Made by a program: the position numbers and the translations under genes. DNA of 64,000 bases, from the NCBI RefSeq assembly GCF_008579165.1, contig NZ_BKCN01000007.1; one strand, 5' to 3'. The first letter of the stretch is position 1. Each line of letters starts with the position of its first letter. The notes under the pieces are model-generated. The model saw nothing but the letters and a program-made list of their open reading frames with translations, was not told the origin of the DNA and searched no databases. The DNA is from Iodidimonas nitroreducens. Its GTDB lineage: Bacteria; Pseudomonadota; Alphaproteobacteria; Sphingomonadales; Rhodothalassiaceae. Positions 47,847 through 57,348 of this stretch are shown in pieces.

Positions 47847-48663
47847 AGCGGCGGCCCTAAGCGATCAGCCGACATCGGCTTTGTGGTATTGCCATCCCTT
47901 ATCGGTTACCCAAAAAAGGCCTGAGCCGAGAAAACCCGCTGATCCAGCCACACAATCTCCGCCCCTGATCATCTGGCTGCATGGCTGGGGGCAAAGCGGG
48001 GCCAGCCTTTTGCCTTTGGCCCGGCTGTTTGCCGCCGAGGCCGAAAACCGGGTTTATGATCTGCCCGGTTTTGGCAAAACCCCCATGCTCCAAAGCGGTG
48101 CGGGCAGCGATGATTATGCCAAAGTCCTTTATCAGCAGCTTGATCACAATCGCCCGGTGATTTTGGTGGGTCATTCCTTTGGGGCGCGGATTGCGGTGCG
48201 CTTTGCGGCCCGTTATCCCGATCACATTGCGGGCCTGATCCTGATTGCCGGGGCGGGGCTGAAACGGCCGCGCAGCCTGCCTTTCCGCCTGCGGGCTTTG
48301 GGCCTGAAACAATTGGGGCGGCTGGCCCGCCGCATCGATGGGCTGGTTGGCAGCCATTTTGAAGATCGCTATAAAGCACGCTTTGGCAGTGCCGATTATC
48401 GCGCTGCCGGGGCTTTGCGCCCCACGCTCCTGTCCGTGGTGAACGAAGATTTAAGCCCGCAGGCGGCCCGGATTTTGGCGCCTTGTTTATTGCTTTATGG
48501 TGCCCTTGATGATGCCACCCCGCCCAGCATGGGCCAGCACTATCAAAAGCTGATCAGGGGGGCGGATTTTCACTGCCTCGATGGCTTTGGGCATCTTGAT
48601 ATTCTCAGCCGTGGGGCTTTTCAATGTCAGCAGCGCATCGCGCATTTTCTGGAGCGGCTGTGA
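47839..48663 (+). CDS. Alpha/beta hydrolase in the ligase cluster
   Basis: 274 residues. The oxyanion region is LIIWLHGWGQSGAS, the nucleophile elbow is LVGHSFGARIAVRF, the acid is likely in LLYGALDDATPP, and the catalytic His is in DGFGHLDILSR. No signal peptide is visible, so it is cytoplasmic. The start at 47839 overlaps the ligase stop. The frame also opens at 47821. Its substrate is unknown; an ester or thioester of a cell-wall or dipeptide intermediate is one guess from context. It ends right before the next ATG. Confidence 0.82.
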   Translation: MVKAAALSDQPTSALWYCHPLSVTQKRPEPRKPADPATQSPPLIIWLHGWGQSGASLLPLARLFAAEAENRVYDLPGFGKTPMLQSGAGSDDYAKVLYQQLDHNRPVILVGHSFGARIAVRFAARYPDHIAGLILIAGAGLKRPRSLPFRLRALGLKQLGRLARRIDGLVGSHFEDRYKARFGSADYRAAGALRPTLLSVVNEDLSPQAARILAPCLLLYGALDDATPPSMGQHYQKLIRGADFHCLDGFGHLDILSRGAFQCQQRIAHFLERL

Positions 48664-50336
48664 ATGAGCATTTCCTTTATCCTTCAAGCTCTGCTGGTTT
48701 TCCTTTGGACTCTGGCCATCGTTTTTTTTGTGCTCCACCGGGGCCGGGCCTATCTGATGTATTTCCAGCAGGAAGAATATGATGGCAGCCGCTTTCGCCA
48801 TTGGTTGAAGGATCGCCATGGCCGGGATCGCCTCACAAGCCTTGCAGCCATTCTGGCAGGGGGCCTTAGCTTTGGCGCTGCCTATGGGCTTTCATGCTCG
48901 ATACGCCGGCACTGATGATCCTGATCGCGGGTTTATATGAGGGTTTCCGCCGCAGCCGAAAGGCGCTTTTGACCGCGAAAAAACCTTTGGTATCAACTGA
49001 ACGGGCGCGCCGCATCCTTGCTGTTTATCTCGCCCTCATGGCCTTTCTTGGCAGTGGCTTTCTGATCATCGCCCATTGGCAGCCGGTACCGCTGATTGCG
49101 ATGCTGGTTTTATTCAGCCTGATTGCGGCCCAGATCGCGCCTTATGCCCTTCTGGCCGCCAATCGGCTGTTAAGCCCCTTTGAACAGCGGGTAAAAGCCC
49201 GCTATCTGGGTGAAGCCAAAGAAAAACTGGCCCATTTGCAGCCCTATATCATTGCCATCACCGGCAGCTATGGCAAAACATCCACCAAATCGATTTTGGC
49301 GCATATCCTGTCGAGCGCCGCCCCCACTTTGGCCACCCCCGGCAGCATCAATACCGATATGGGCATCACCCGGGTGGTGCGCGAACAGCTCAAGCCCGAC
49401 CATCGTTATTTCATCGTCGAAATGGGGGCCTATGGTCCCGGGTCCATCGCCCGCTTATGCCGTTTGGCCCCGCCGAAACTCGCCATCATCACGGCTGTGG
49501 GCTGGGCGCATTATGAACGCTTCAAAACTGTTGATCGGGTGTTTGATGCCAAATTTGAAATGGCCGATGCCGCCCGCGCCAATGGCGGCAAAACCATCGT
49601 TAATCGCGATGCCGTGCCCCAAAACAAACTGGATGAGCGCCTGTCCCGCGATGACAGCCTGATCCTTGTCAAAACCAATCCGCACGCCGAAGCTGTGCAT
49701 GAAACCATCACGGGGCTTTCGGTGCAATCCGCCAAGCAGGACCGGGATGGCATCAGCCTTGTGATCAACGGCTCTGATTTCGGCGAGATCAGCCTTCGCG
49801 CCCCTCTCTATGGCCTTCATCAGGGGCAAAATATCGCCTGCGCTACCGCCGCCGCCCTGCAAATGGGGATGCCCATTTCATCGATAAAGGCAGCCCTTGC
49901 CACCGTGCCCCAAAGCCGCCATCGATTGGAAGTGATTGAAGCAAAGGGCATCACCATCATCGATGACGCCTATAATTCCAATCCGTCGGGCTTTGCCTCG
50001 GGGCTGGAACTGCTCGATATCCTGCAAAAGCCCGGCGGGCGACGCCTGCTGATCACCCCCGGCATGGTTGAATTGGGCAGCCGCCATGATGAAGAGCATC
50101 GCACCTTAGGGGAATTGGCGGGCCAGCATGTGGATATCGCCCTCATTGTCACCCCGGAACGGATTTTATCGTTCATCGAAGGGTTCAACAGCCGCAAAAA
50201 CGATCAGGCCCAACTCTTGCGCTTTGCAACGCAAGACGAGGCCCAGAACTGGATCAAGGATCACGCCCGGGCCGATGATGTGATTTTATATGAAAACAAC
50301 CTGCCCGATCTTTACGAGCAATTACCGGGCTTTTAA
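48664..50336 (+). CDS. Membrane-anchored MurF-like Mur ligase (frameshifted at about 48893)
   Basis: 557 residues after repair. The N-terminal 200 residues have about four to six membrane helices (FILQALLVFLWTLAIVFFVL, PLIAMLVLFSLIAAQIAPYA), which the dcw MurF lacks. The Mur ligase core follows: ATP loop AITGSYGKTSTKSIL, TPGSINTDMGITRV, EMGAYGPGSIARL and the MurF-type signature IDDAYNSNP. The break is at CTTTC(C)ATGCTCG near 48893. It starts directly after the hydrolase stop, and with the Ddl-like gene completes a three-gene operon. Confidence 0.85.
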
Positions 50337-50382
50337 TAGCGCGGGATTAGGGGATGGCCGTGGCTTCATCGTCGCTGAGCCC

Positions 50383-50672
50383 TTTCTTTCGTCACCCCAC
50401 AAGAATCGTCACCCCGGGCCCCCTCTTTCGTCACCCCGGGCGGAGACACGGGGTCCACCTTGTGAAGAGCTCGTGCGTGGCAAAGAGTGGATCCCGGCTC
50501 AGCGTCGCATCCCTTCGGGCTGCACCGCGTCCGGGATGACGTGAGGTGTTGGCGTCAAATAAACCGCGTCACCCCACAAAAAACGTCACCCCGGGCTTGA
50601 CCCGGGGTCCATCTCGTGAAGGGCTGAACACGCCAAAAATGCACCCCGGGGCAAGCCCGGGGCGCTGATTTA
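50383..50672. repeat. Cluster of palindromic intergenic repeat elements
   Basis: Several copies of a GTCACCCCGGGC-type element occur in a gene-free gap, for example at 50392, 50409, 50431, 50568 and 50585. Some carry the inverted arm CCCGGGG (CCCCGGGcttgaCCCGGGG near 50591-50609). An internal block ends in GGGATGACG, as in the common alphaproteobacterial GTC-ATCCC-type repeats. They are irregular in spacing and so are not CRISPR. The 50337-50693 gap holds no gene. Confidence 0.75.
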
Positions 50673-50693
50673 TAGGATGAAGCCAAGAGTGGC

Positions 50694-51062
50694 TTATTGC
50701 AAAGTCCAGTTAAGAGGCAGAATGATCGTCAGGCGATCATCGGACAATTCAGCCGGTGGCTTTGGCAGGGGATTGACCCGGCCCATCAAACGTTCGATTT
50801 CCGAATCGAGCACATTATGGCCAGTGGGCTGGAGAATTTCATAGGATTGAATGGCGCCGGTGCGATCCATCACAACCTTCACCCGGGCCGAGCCTTCGAG
50901 CTGGCGCATCATGGCCGAGCGGGGATAAACCTGCTTTGAAGCAACGGTGCGTGCGATGGCGGTTTGCCAATCCGCAACACTGGCTGCTTTAACCACGCCA
51001 AAAGAGGCGGACAGGGCGGCTGTCGTCATTAATGCAACAGCAAGAGCTTTGCGTGCGAACAT
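50694..51062 (-). CDS. Secreted TonB C-terminal-domain protein
   Basis: 122 residues. A signal peptide (KALAVALMTTAALSASFGVV) is followed only by a TonB-type C-terminal domain: YPRSAMMRQLEGSARVKVVM, then RTGAIQSYEILQPTGHNVLD and the last strand LTIILPLNWTL. There is no proline-rich spanner or membrane anchor, so it is not an energising TonB but a short periplasmic domain protein as often seen in this phylum. The start at 51062 is chosen for AAAAGGC upstream and the clean signal peptide. Confidence 0.78.
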   Translation of the reverse strand: MFARKALAVALMTTAALSASFGVVKAASVADWQTAIARTVASKQVYPRSAMMRQLEGSARVKVVMDRTGAIQSYEILQPTGHNVLDSEIERLMGRVNPLPKPPAELSDDRLTIILPLNWTLQ

Positions 51063-51372
51063 GTTTTTGCCTTTTGTGAACAAGGGTTCAAATTCTGCGC
51101 GACATGACAATCGACCCATCTCCGCGCCCCGACCTTTTGCGCCGCAACATATTAAGAGTTTGCCAAGAAATATCCCTAATATAACATTTATTTTCCGATA
51201 AAATTTGATCGATCGCCGCCGCTCTGCAACCGGCATGAGGATCGCTGTCACTTTCGCCGCAGATCATCTCGTAAAGCGGGGATGATCACTTTACCGTGGC
51301 CCCCTGCTGTGGCCTTGTGCCTCAAAAATTCCGATCCACGCTTTCATCCAGGAGAATCTTATGTTACAGTGT

Positions 51373-51384
51373 GCAAACGTTTGC
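51373..51384. promoter_or_regulatory. LacI-type operator before the redoxin-GST operon
   Basis: GCAAACGTTTGC is a perfect 12-bp palindrome 37 bases before the ATG at 51421. It is the same sequence as at 55818-55829. The gap 51063-51420 otherwise holds only promoter-like sequence; TTACAGT just upstream may be a -10 element. Confidence 0.7.
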
Positions 51385-51420
51385 TCGATAAGGGTTGGTC
51401 TATCAAAGGAATGCGCTGCT

Positions 51421-52136
51421 ATGAATAAGCCGATGATCTATAATGCGCCACGCTTTACCGTGAAACAATATGATTGGGATCTGTTCAAAGGCCCAAGGGC
51501 TGGCGAAAAGGCTCAGGATTTCGCGCTGACAGCCCAGGATGGCAGCACGGTTCATCTAACGGATTTCAAGGGCAAATGGGTGGTTGTGGAAACCGGCTCT
51601 GCCACCTGTTCCATGTATACCAAAAATATTCCCGGCATGAAGGAACTGCGGGCCGAATTCCCGGATGTGGAATTCATTGTTGTTTATGTGCGCGAAGCCC
51701 ATCCCGGCGAACGTTTGAGCCAGCATCAATCCTTCGAGGAGAAAAAGAAGGCGGCCAGCTTCTCGCGCCCCGCTATGAGGAAGATCGTCCGGTTTATATC
51801 GATGCCTATGAGGGCGATATGCACAAGGCTTATGGCGGGATGCCCAATATCGTTTATGTGATCAATCCCGATGGAATCGTGCATTATCGCTGCAATTGGG
51901 CCACGGTGGATGGCGTGCGCGAAGCTTTGAGCGACCGCGAGCATCTGCATACCGTTGAAAATGCCGATATGCACAAGCTGAAAGCCAGCCGCGGTATGAT
52001 GGTGGCCCTGCGCACCATGTGGACCGGCGGCTTTCTGGCTTTATGGGATTTCATCATTGCCACGCCCAAGCTGATGAAGCGGCACAAGCTGGTGGATGAC
52101 TATTATAACAAGCATGGCAAATTCAGGAATTCCTGA
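51421..52136 (+). CDS. Deiodinase-like thioredoxin-fold redoxin (frameshifted at about 51752)
   Basis: 238 residues after repair. The thioredoxin fold starts DFALTAQDGSTVHLTDFKGK, with the active-site segment ETGSATCSMYTKNIPGMKEL and the following FIVVYVREAHPGERLSQHQS, the pattern of the deiodinase-like family. The selenocysteine position of animal deiodinases is Cys here. The frame breaks at CCAGC(C)TTCTCG near 51752, and one C restores LLAPRYEEDRPVYIDAY. It is probably a peroxidase- or reductase-like enzyme; dehalogenation is not shown. A LacI-type operator precedes it and a GST gene follows after 5 bases. Confidence 0.8.
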
Positions 52137-52141
52137 GCCTC

Positions 52142-52886
52142 ATGCCCATCATCACCCCAGAAAACAAAGAGGCTGCATCGCTTTTAGGGGTGCACCTTTA
52201 TCACAGCCCTTTTTCCAATTGTTCCCAGCGCACCCGATTGGTGCTGGCGGAAAAGGGAATCGCCTGGGAAAGCCACGAAATCAACCTGATGAAATTCGAG
52301 CATCTCACCCCATTTTATCAGGGAATTCATCCAAAGGGGTGGTGCCGGCACTGGTTCATGATGCGTGGTGATCGTTGAATCCCATGATATCATCCGCTAT
52401 CTGGATGATCATTTCCCCGGCCCGAAGCTGATGCCCGCATCCCATGATGAAGCGGCGCGGATCAGGCCCTGGATGGAATTGGGCGATGCATTGCAGATGA
52501 GCATCAAAAGCCTGACCTATGATCGCCTGTTCCGCGATAAATTCCCGCCCACAGAAGAAAAATGCGCCTTTTATGCCGCCCATCAGCGCAATCCCGATCT
52601 GGTGGCTTTTTACCGTCGGTTTCTTGATGGTTTTGATCCCGAGGATCTGAAGCACTATGACGAGGCGGTGGCGGATTTCCTCGCCCGCACCAATGATCAA
52701 CTGGGAAAAACCGCGTGGCTTGCGGGGGATGCCATCACCCTGGCCGATTTTTCCGCCGTGGTGAATGTGCATCGGGCCACCAAGCTGGGCCATGATCTGG
52801 CGGCCTATCCCGCCACCCTTGCATGGTATGAAACAATAGAGGCGCGGCCCAGCTTCCATCAGGCGATCACATCCTATGTGCCCTGA
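52142..52886 (+). CDS. Glutathione S-transferase family protein (two frameshifts)
   Basis: 248 residues after repair. The N-terminal thioredoxin-like domain has HLYHSPFSNCSQRTRLVLAE, with a Ser/Cys pair at the usual glutathione site, and IVESHDIIRYLDDHF with the Glu-Ser that binds the glutamyl part. The C-terminal helical domain has WLAGDAITLADFSAVVNVHR. Breaks are near 52336 (a GGGGG run short by one) and 52363 (GATG(G)CGTGG). It is transcribed with the redoxin gene, so one regulator may control both. The substrate is unknown. Confidence 0.82.
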
Positions 52887-52889
52887 TGA

Positions 52890-53246
52890 TCAATCGATCA
52901 ATTTGAGCAGATGCCGATCAAACAGGCGCAACACCTGATCAAGATGATGGCCCCGCCGCAGCACCTGCCCTTCCATCCCCAAAACCAGCCATGCCCCCTG
53001 CCGATTGGCCCGGGCGGGGATTTTGATGATACGATAGGCCGGTCGCTCGCTGGTCCGGCGAAAGATGGCAAATTCCGCCTGATCCCGCCCGGCATGAAGG
53101 CCATAATCGCGCCACAGCCCGGCGGCCACAAAGCGACCATAAAGATCGAGAATCCGCATCAATTCAGGGCGGGCAAACATCACCGCAGGCTGATGGCCCA
53201 TGATGGCAACCCCATCTGAATTTTGTGTCACATGAAAATTCATCAT
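52890..53246 (-). CDS. DUF2794 domain protein
   Basis: 118 residues of the alphaproteobacterial DUF2794 family: RPELMRILDLYGRFVAAGLW, FAIFRRTSERPAYRI and LDQVLRLFDRHL. The fold and function are not known. The start at 53246 (or 53243; adjacent ATGs) follows GGGG. The longer frame upstream is not coding-like. It converges on the GST gene, 3 bases apart. Its upstream region to 53416 must include the divergent malic-enzyme promoter. Confidence 0.83.
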   Translation of the reverse strand: MMNFHVTQNSDGVAIMGHQPAVMFARPELMRILDLYGRFVAAGLWRDYGLHAGRDQAEFAIFRRTSERPAYRIIKIPARANRQGAWLVLGMEGQVLRRGHHLDQVLRLFDRHLLKLID

Positions 53247-53415
53247 CCCCTTTATTGTGCGTCCTGTGCTGGGGCTTGGCAAGCACCCAGGCGCTGGTCC
53301 CGGCCCATTTGCTGCGCTGCGCCATAAAATAGTTTGCAAATCCCTGTCGCACAGGGTGCGTTCGTGAAATTGCTGCGCTATAAGATGCAGCATCAGATCC
53401 CGTCCACAGCTACGA

Positions 53416-55741
53416 ATGTCTTATTTTATGTCCGATACAGATAAGCTTTATGAATCCGCCCTGCGTTATCATCGCATGTCACCCCCCGGAAAGCTCGCTG
53501 TTGTCGCCACCAAGCCGCTGGTCACCCAGCGCGATCTGGCGCTGGCTTATTCCCCCGGCGTGGCAGCGGCCTGCAAGGCGATCATGGATGATCCCGATGA
53601 AGCCGCCAATCTCACCGCCCGGGGCAATCTGGTTGCGGTGATCAGCAATGGCTCGGCGGTTCTAGGGCTGGGCAATATCGGGCCGCTGGCCTCAAAGCCG
53701 GTGATGGAAGGCAAAGCCGTTCTGTTCAAGAAATTTGCCAATATCGATTGTTTCGATATCGAAGTGGATGCCAAAGACCCGGATCTGTTTTGCAAGGTGG
53801 TGGCCGCCCTTGGCCCCACATTCGGGGCGATCAATCTTGAGGATATCAAGGCGCCTGAGTGTTTTATCATCGAAGAGCGCCTGCGCAAGGAAATGGATAT
53901 CCCGGTTTTTCACGATGATCAGCATGGCACCGCCATCGTGGCCGGGGCGGCGATCTATAATGCCTTGAAGGTGGTGGGGAAAAAGATCGACGAGATCAGG
54001 CTGGTCTCCACCGGGGGCGGGGCCGCCAGCCTTGCCTGTCTCGATCTGCTGGTCTCGATGGGGCTGAAGCGCGAGAATATCATTCTGTGCGATATCGAAG
54101 GCGTGGTTTATGAAGGCCGCAAGGAAGACATGAACCCCTATAAAAGCCGCTATGCCCGGCAAACCGATATGCGCACGCTGGATGATGCGATTGCCGATGC
54201 CGATGTGTTTCTGGGCCTTTCAGCACCCAAGGTTTTAACGCCCGATATGGTGAAGAAAATGGGCAGCCAGCCGATCATCATGCGCTGGCCAATCCCGAGC
54301 CGGAAATCATGCCTGATCTGGCCCGCGAAGCCCGGCCTGATGCGATCATCGCCACCGGACGTTCGGATTTCCCCAATCAGGTGAATAATGTTTTGTGCTA
54401 TCCCTTCATCTTTCGCGGGGCTTTGGATGTAGGGGCCAGCGATATCAATGAAGCGATGAAGATCGCTGCGGTGAAGGCGATTGCCTCTCTGGCCGATAAG
54501 GAAGTCTCGGATGTTGTGGCCCGCGCCTATGAAGGCGAGCCCTTGCGGCTGGGGCCGGACTATCTGATCCCCAAGCCATTTGATTCCCGGCTGATGACCG
54601 AAGTGGCCCCTGCGGTGGCCAAAGCAGCGATGGAAAGCGGGGTGGCCCGTCGGCCTATCGAGGATTTCGATGCCTATCTCGCGCAATTAAATACCTTTGT
54701 TTTCCGTTCTGGCAATTTGATGCAGCCCATTTTCGAGCGTGCCCGCAGCCATAAAAAGCGCCTGTTGCTGGCCGAAGGCGAGGAAGAGCGGGTTTTGCGT
54801 GCGGCTCAGGCCCTGCTCGATGAAAATCTGGGCGATATCACCCTTGTGGGGCGGCCTGCCGTGGTTGAAAGCCGGATCGAAAAGCTGGGCCTGCGGATGC
54901 GGGCTGATCGCGATTTCGAATTGGTCAATCCGCAAAATGATGCCCGCTATGGCGACTATTGGCGGGCTTACCATCTTTTGATGGAACGGAAGGGCGTTTC
55001 CCCCGATGAAGCGCGCACGGTGATGCGCACCAATAATACCGCTATTGCCTCTTTGGCCTTAAAGCGCGGCGAGGCCGATGCCATGGTGTGCGGGTCTGTG
55101 GGGCGTTTTGACAGCCATCTTCATCATATTCTCGATATTGTGGGCTTGTCTGATGGGGTGAAGGCGGCATCCGCGCTCTCGGTTCTGATGCTGAGCAAAG
55201 GCACCTTCTTTTTATGCGATACCTTCATCACCAATGATCCCAGCGCCGAGGAAATCGCCGAGGTGACGATGCTGGCCGCCGATGAAGTGCGGCGCTTTGG
55301 TCTGGAGCCGAAAGTGGCCCTGCTTTCACATTCCAATTTCGGCACGTCGAAATCAGCCAGTTCCGCCAAGATGCGCACGGCACTGGCCCTGCTCCATGAA
55401 GCCGCCCCCGATCTGGAGGTGGAAGGCGAAATGCATGGGGATGCGGCCATTGATGAAGCGATCCGCGATCATATCTTCCCCCATTCCCGATTGAATGGCA
55501 TGGCCAATCTGCTGGTGATGCCCAATCTCGATTCGGCCAATATCGCCTATGAGCTTCTGAAGGTTCTGGGCGATGGCCTGCCCATCGGCCCGCTGCTTCT
55601 GGGCACAAGAAAGCCGGCGCATATCGTCACCCCATCGGTGACGCGCGGGGGCTGTTGAATATCGGCGCTCTGGCCCTTGTGGATGCCATTGATCCGCCGG
55701 AATTGCGCCGCTCTCTCTCGGTCGATTCCTTACAGGATTAA
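53416..55741 (+). CDS. maeB: NADP-dependent malic enzyme with phosphotransacetylase-like domain (two frameshifts)
   Basis: Decarboxylates malate to pyruvate. It has 775 residues after repair. Residues about 1-430 are the malic enzyme part (ALAYSPGVAAACKAI, HDDQHGTAIVAGAAIYNAL, STGGGAASLACLDL). The rest (from FERARSHKKRLLLAEGEEER) is a phosphotransacetylase-like domain, mostly regulatory in this family. Breaks are near 54281 (ATCATG(G)CGCTGG) and 55642 (GTGACG(G)CGCGGG), and one G repairs each. The start could also be the ATG at 53428. It is flanked by the two LacI-operator operons but lacks its own site. Confidence 0.92.
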
Positions 55742-55786
55742 AGGGCCGCTCTTTCGGTTGGACTGAAAGATCTTGCATCCTGATCA

Positions 55787-55829
55787 TTGACGGGCGTTTT
55801 TATCTGTGTATGATAAGGCAAACGTTTGC
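55787..55829 (+). promoter_or_regulatory. Promoter with LacI-type operator before the M24-dehydrogenase operon
   Basis: TTGACG (55787-55792), 16 bases, TATGAT (55809-55814) is a strong sigma-70 promoter. The perfect palindrome GCAAACGTTTGC (55818-55829) lies directly at the expected start of transcription, the ideal place for repression. The M24 gene starts 35 bases later. Confidence 0.8.
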
Positions 55830-55864
55830 ATGTACACACATCAACACAAGGCTGAGGGAAAATC

Positions 55865-57238
55865 ATGAGCTCTGATGACCACAAGCATTCGCACGATAAC
55901 AAAGCCCGCGATCATCAGCATGAACAGACCATGTTGAACAAGCCCCGGGCGGTTTCGGATCGTTTGGAAATTCTGCCTGATGACATCAATCCCCATCATG
56001 ATTGGACGCGACTGAATGCCCATGGCGTGATGAATGTGGATTTCGAGGAACGGGTCGATTTCCGGCGCCTGCATCGCTATCGCCTGTCCCGCGCCCGGCA
56101 GGCTTTGCGCAATTCCGAGCTTGGCGCCCTTTTGTGCTTTGATAACAACAATATCCGCTACATCACCTCGACCATGATCGGGGAATGGTCGCGGGATAAA
56201 TTCTGCCGATACACGGTGCTGACCGGCAATGGCGAACCGCATCTGTGGGATTTCGGCTCGGCGGCGGCACATCACCGGATCTATGCCCCCTGGCTTCAGC
56301 CCGTTTGCTGTCATGCCGGGAATGTGGGCCTGCGCGGCACCATCCCCCCCGATCAGGGGCTGATCAAGCGGGCGGCGCAGGAAATTCATGATGTTCTGCG
56401 CGAACAGGGCGTGGCCGATATGCCCGTGGGTGTGGATGTGATCGAACCGCCGATGATGTTCGAGCTGCAAAGGCTGGGCCTTGATATTCGCGATGGCCAG
56501 CAGGTGATGCTTGACGCCCGCGAAATCAAAAGCCGGGATGAGATCATGCTGCTTAATACGGCGGCGGCGATGGTCGATGGGGTGTATCAGGATATTTATG
56601 AAAAGCTCAAGCCCGGGGTGCGGGAATCCGATATCGTGGCCATGGCATCAAAGCGCCTGTTTGAAATGGGCTCCGATGATGTGGAGGCGATCAATGCGGT
56701 ATCCGGCGAACGCTGTGCGCCACATCCCCATAATTTCACCGATCGCATCATCCGCCCCGGCGATCAGGCCTTTTTCGATATCATTCAAGCCTATATGGGC
56801 TATCGCACCTGCTATTACCGCACCTTCAATGTGGGGATGGCAACACCCGCCCATCATGATGCCTATACCAAAGCGCGGGAATGGATGGATGAAGCCCTGA
56901 GCCGGGTGCGCCCCGGGGCCAGCACCGATCATATCGCGGCCGCTTTCCCTAAGGCGGAAGACTTCGGCTTTCCCAATGAAATGGAAGCCTTTGCCCTGCA
57001 ATTTGGCCATGGGCTTGGTGTCGCCCTCCATGAACGGCCGATCATTTCGCGCCTTGTTTCCATGGATTATCCGATGGAAATCAAGGAAGGCATGGTGTTT
57101 GCGCTGGAAACCTATTGCCCGGCCAAGGATGGCTCGGGGGCGGCCCGGATCGAGGAAGAAGTGGTGGTGACCGCCAATGGCGCCAAGGTCATCACCTTGT
57201 TCCCGGCGCAGGAATTACCCATCGCCAACCGCTATTGA
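55865..57238 (+). CDS. M24-fold (Xaa-Pro peptidase-like) protein with altered metal site
   Basis: 457 residues of the pita-bread fold (creatinase/prolidase/DddP group). The N-terminus is His-rich (HKHSHDNKARDHQHE). Comparing with aminopeptidase P, the metal ligands are Asp305, Cys316 (Asp in the family), His382 (FGHGLGVALHE), Glu415 and Glu430. Replacement of the second Asp by Cys argues against ordinary peptidase activity. GAGGGA precedes the ATG. Relation to DddP (a DMSP lyase in this fold) is possible but not supported by the ligand set. A LacI-controlled promoter lies just upstream and a hairpin terminator follows. Confidence 0.85.
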   Translation: MSSDDHKHSHDNKARDHQHEQTMLNKPRAVSDRLEILPDDINPHHDWTRLNAHGVMNVDFEERVDFRRLHRYRLSRARQALRNSELGALLCFDNNNIRYITSTMIGEWSRDKFCRYTVLTGNGEPHLWDFGSAAAHHRIYAPWLQPVCCHAGNVGLRGTIPPDQGLIKRAAQEIHDVLREQGVADMPVGVDVIEPPMMFELQRLGLDIRDGQQVMLDAREIKSRDEIMLLNTAAAMVDGVYQDIYEKLKPGVRESDIVAMASKRLFEMGSDDVEAINAVSGERCAPHPHNFTDRIIRPGDQAFFDIIQAYMGYRTCYYRTFNVGMATPAHHDAYTKAREWMDEALSRVRPGASTDHIAAAFPKAEDFGFPNEMEAFALQFGHGLGVALHERPIISRLVSMDYPMEIKEGMVFALETYCPAKDGSGAARIEEEVVVTANGAKVITLFPAQELPIANRY

Positions 57239-57245
57239 ACGATAC

Positions 57246-57272
57246 GCCCCGATCCTTGGGATCGGGGCTTTT
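57246..57272 (+). terminator. Intrinsic terminator between the M24 gene and E1alpha
   Basis: GCCCCGATCC-ttg-GGATCGGGGC is a perfect 10-bp stem followed by TTTT. It lies inside the operon, so it could attenuate downstream genes, or the E1alpha group may have a further promoter in the 76 bases that follow (none obvious). Confidence 0.7.
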
Positions 57273-57348
57273 CACGACCCTTCCCCGAAGCTTTCACGGC
57301 CTTGCGTCGATCCTTTGATCGGGGCCCATCACGAAAAGGACAGGATCC

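Noticed and set aside
50383..50672. CRISPR array
   Set aside because: Repeats are uneven, partly inverted and not separated by spacers of constant length; no cas genes are present.
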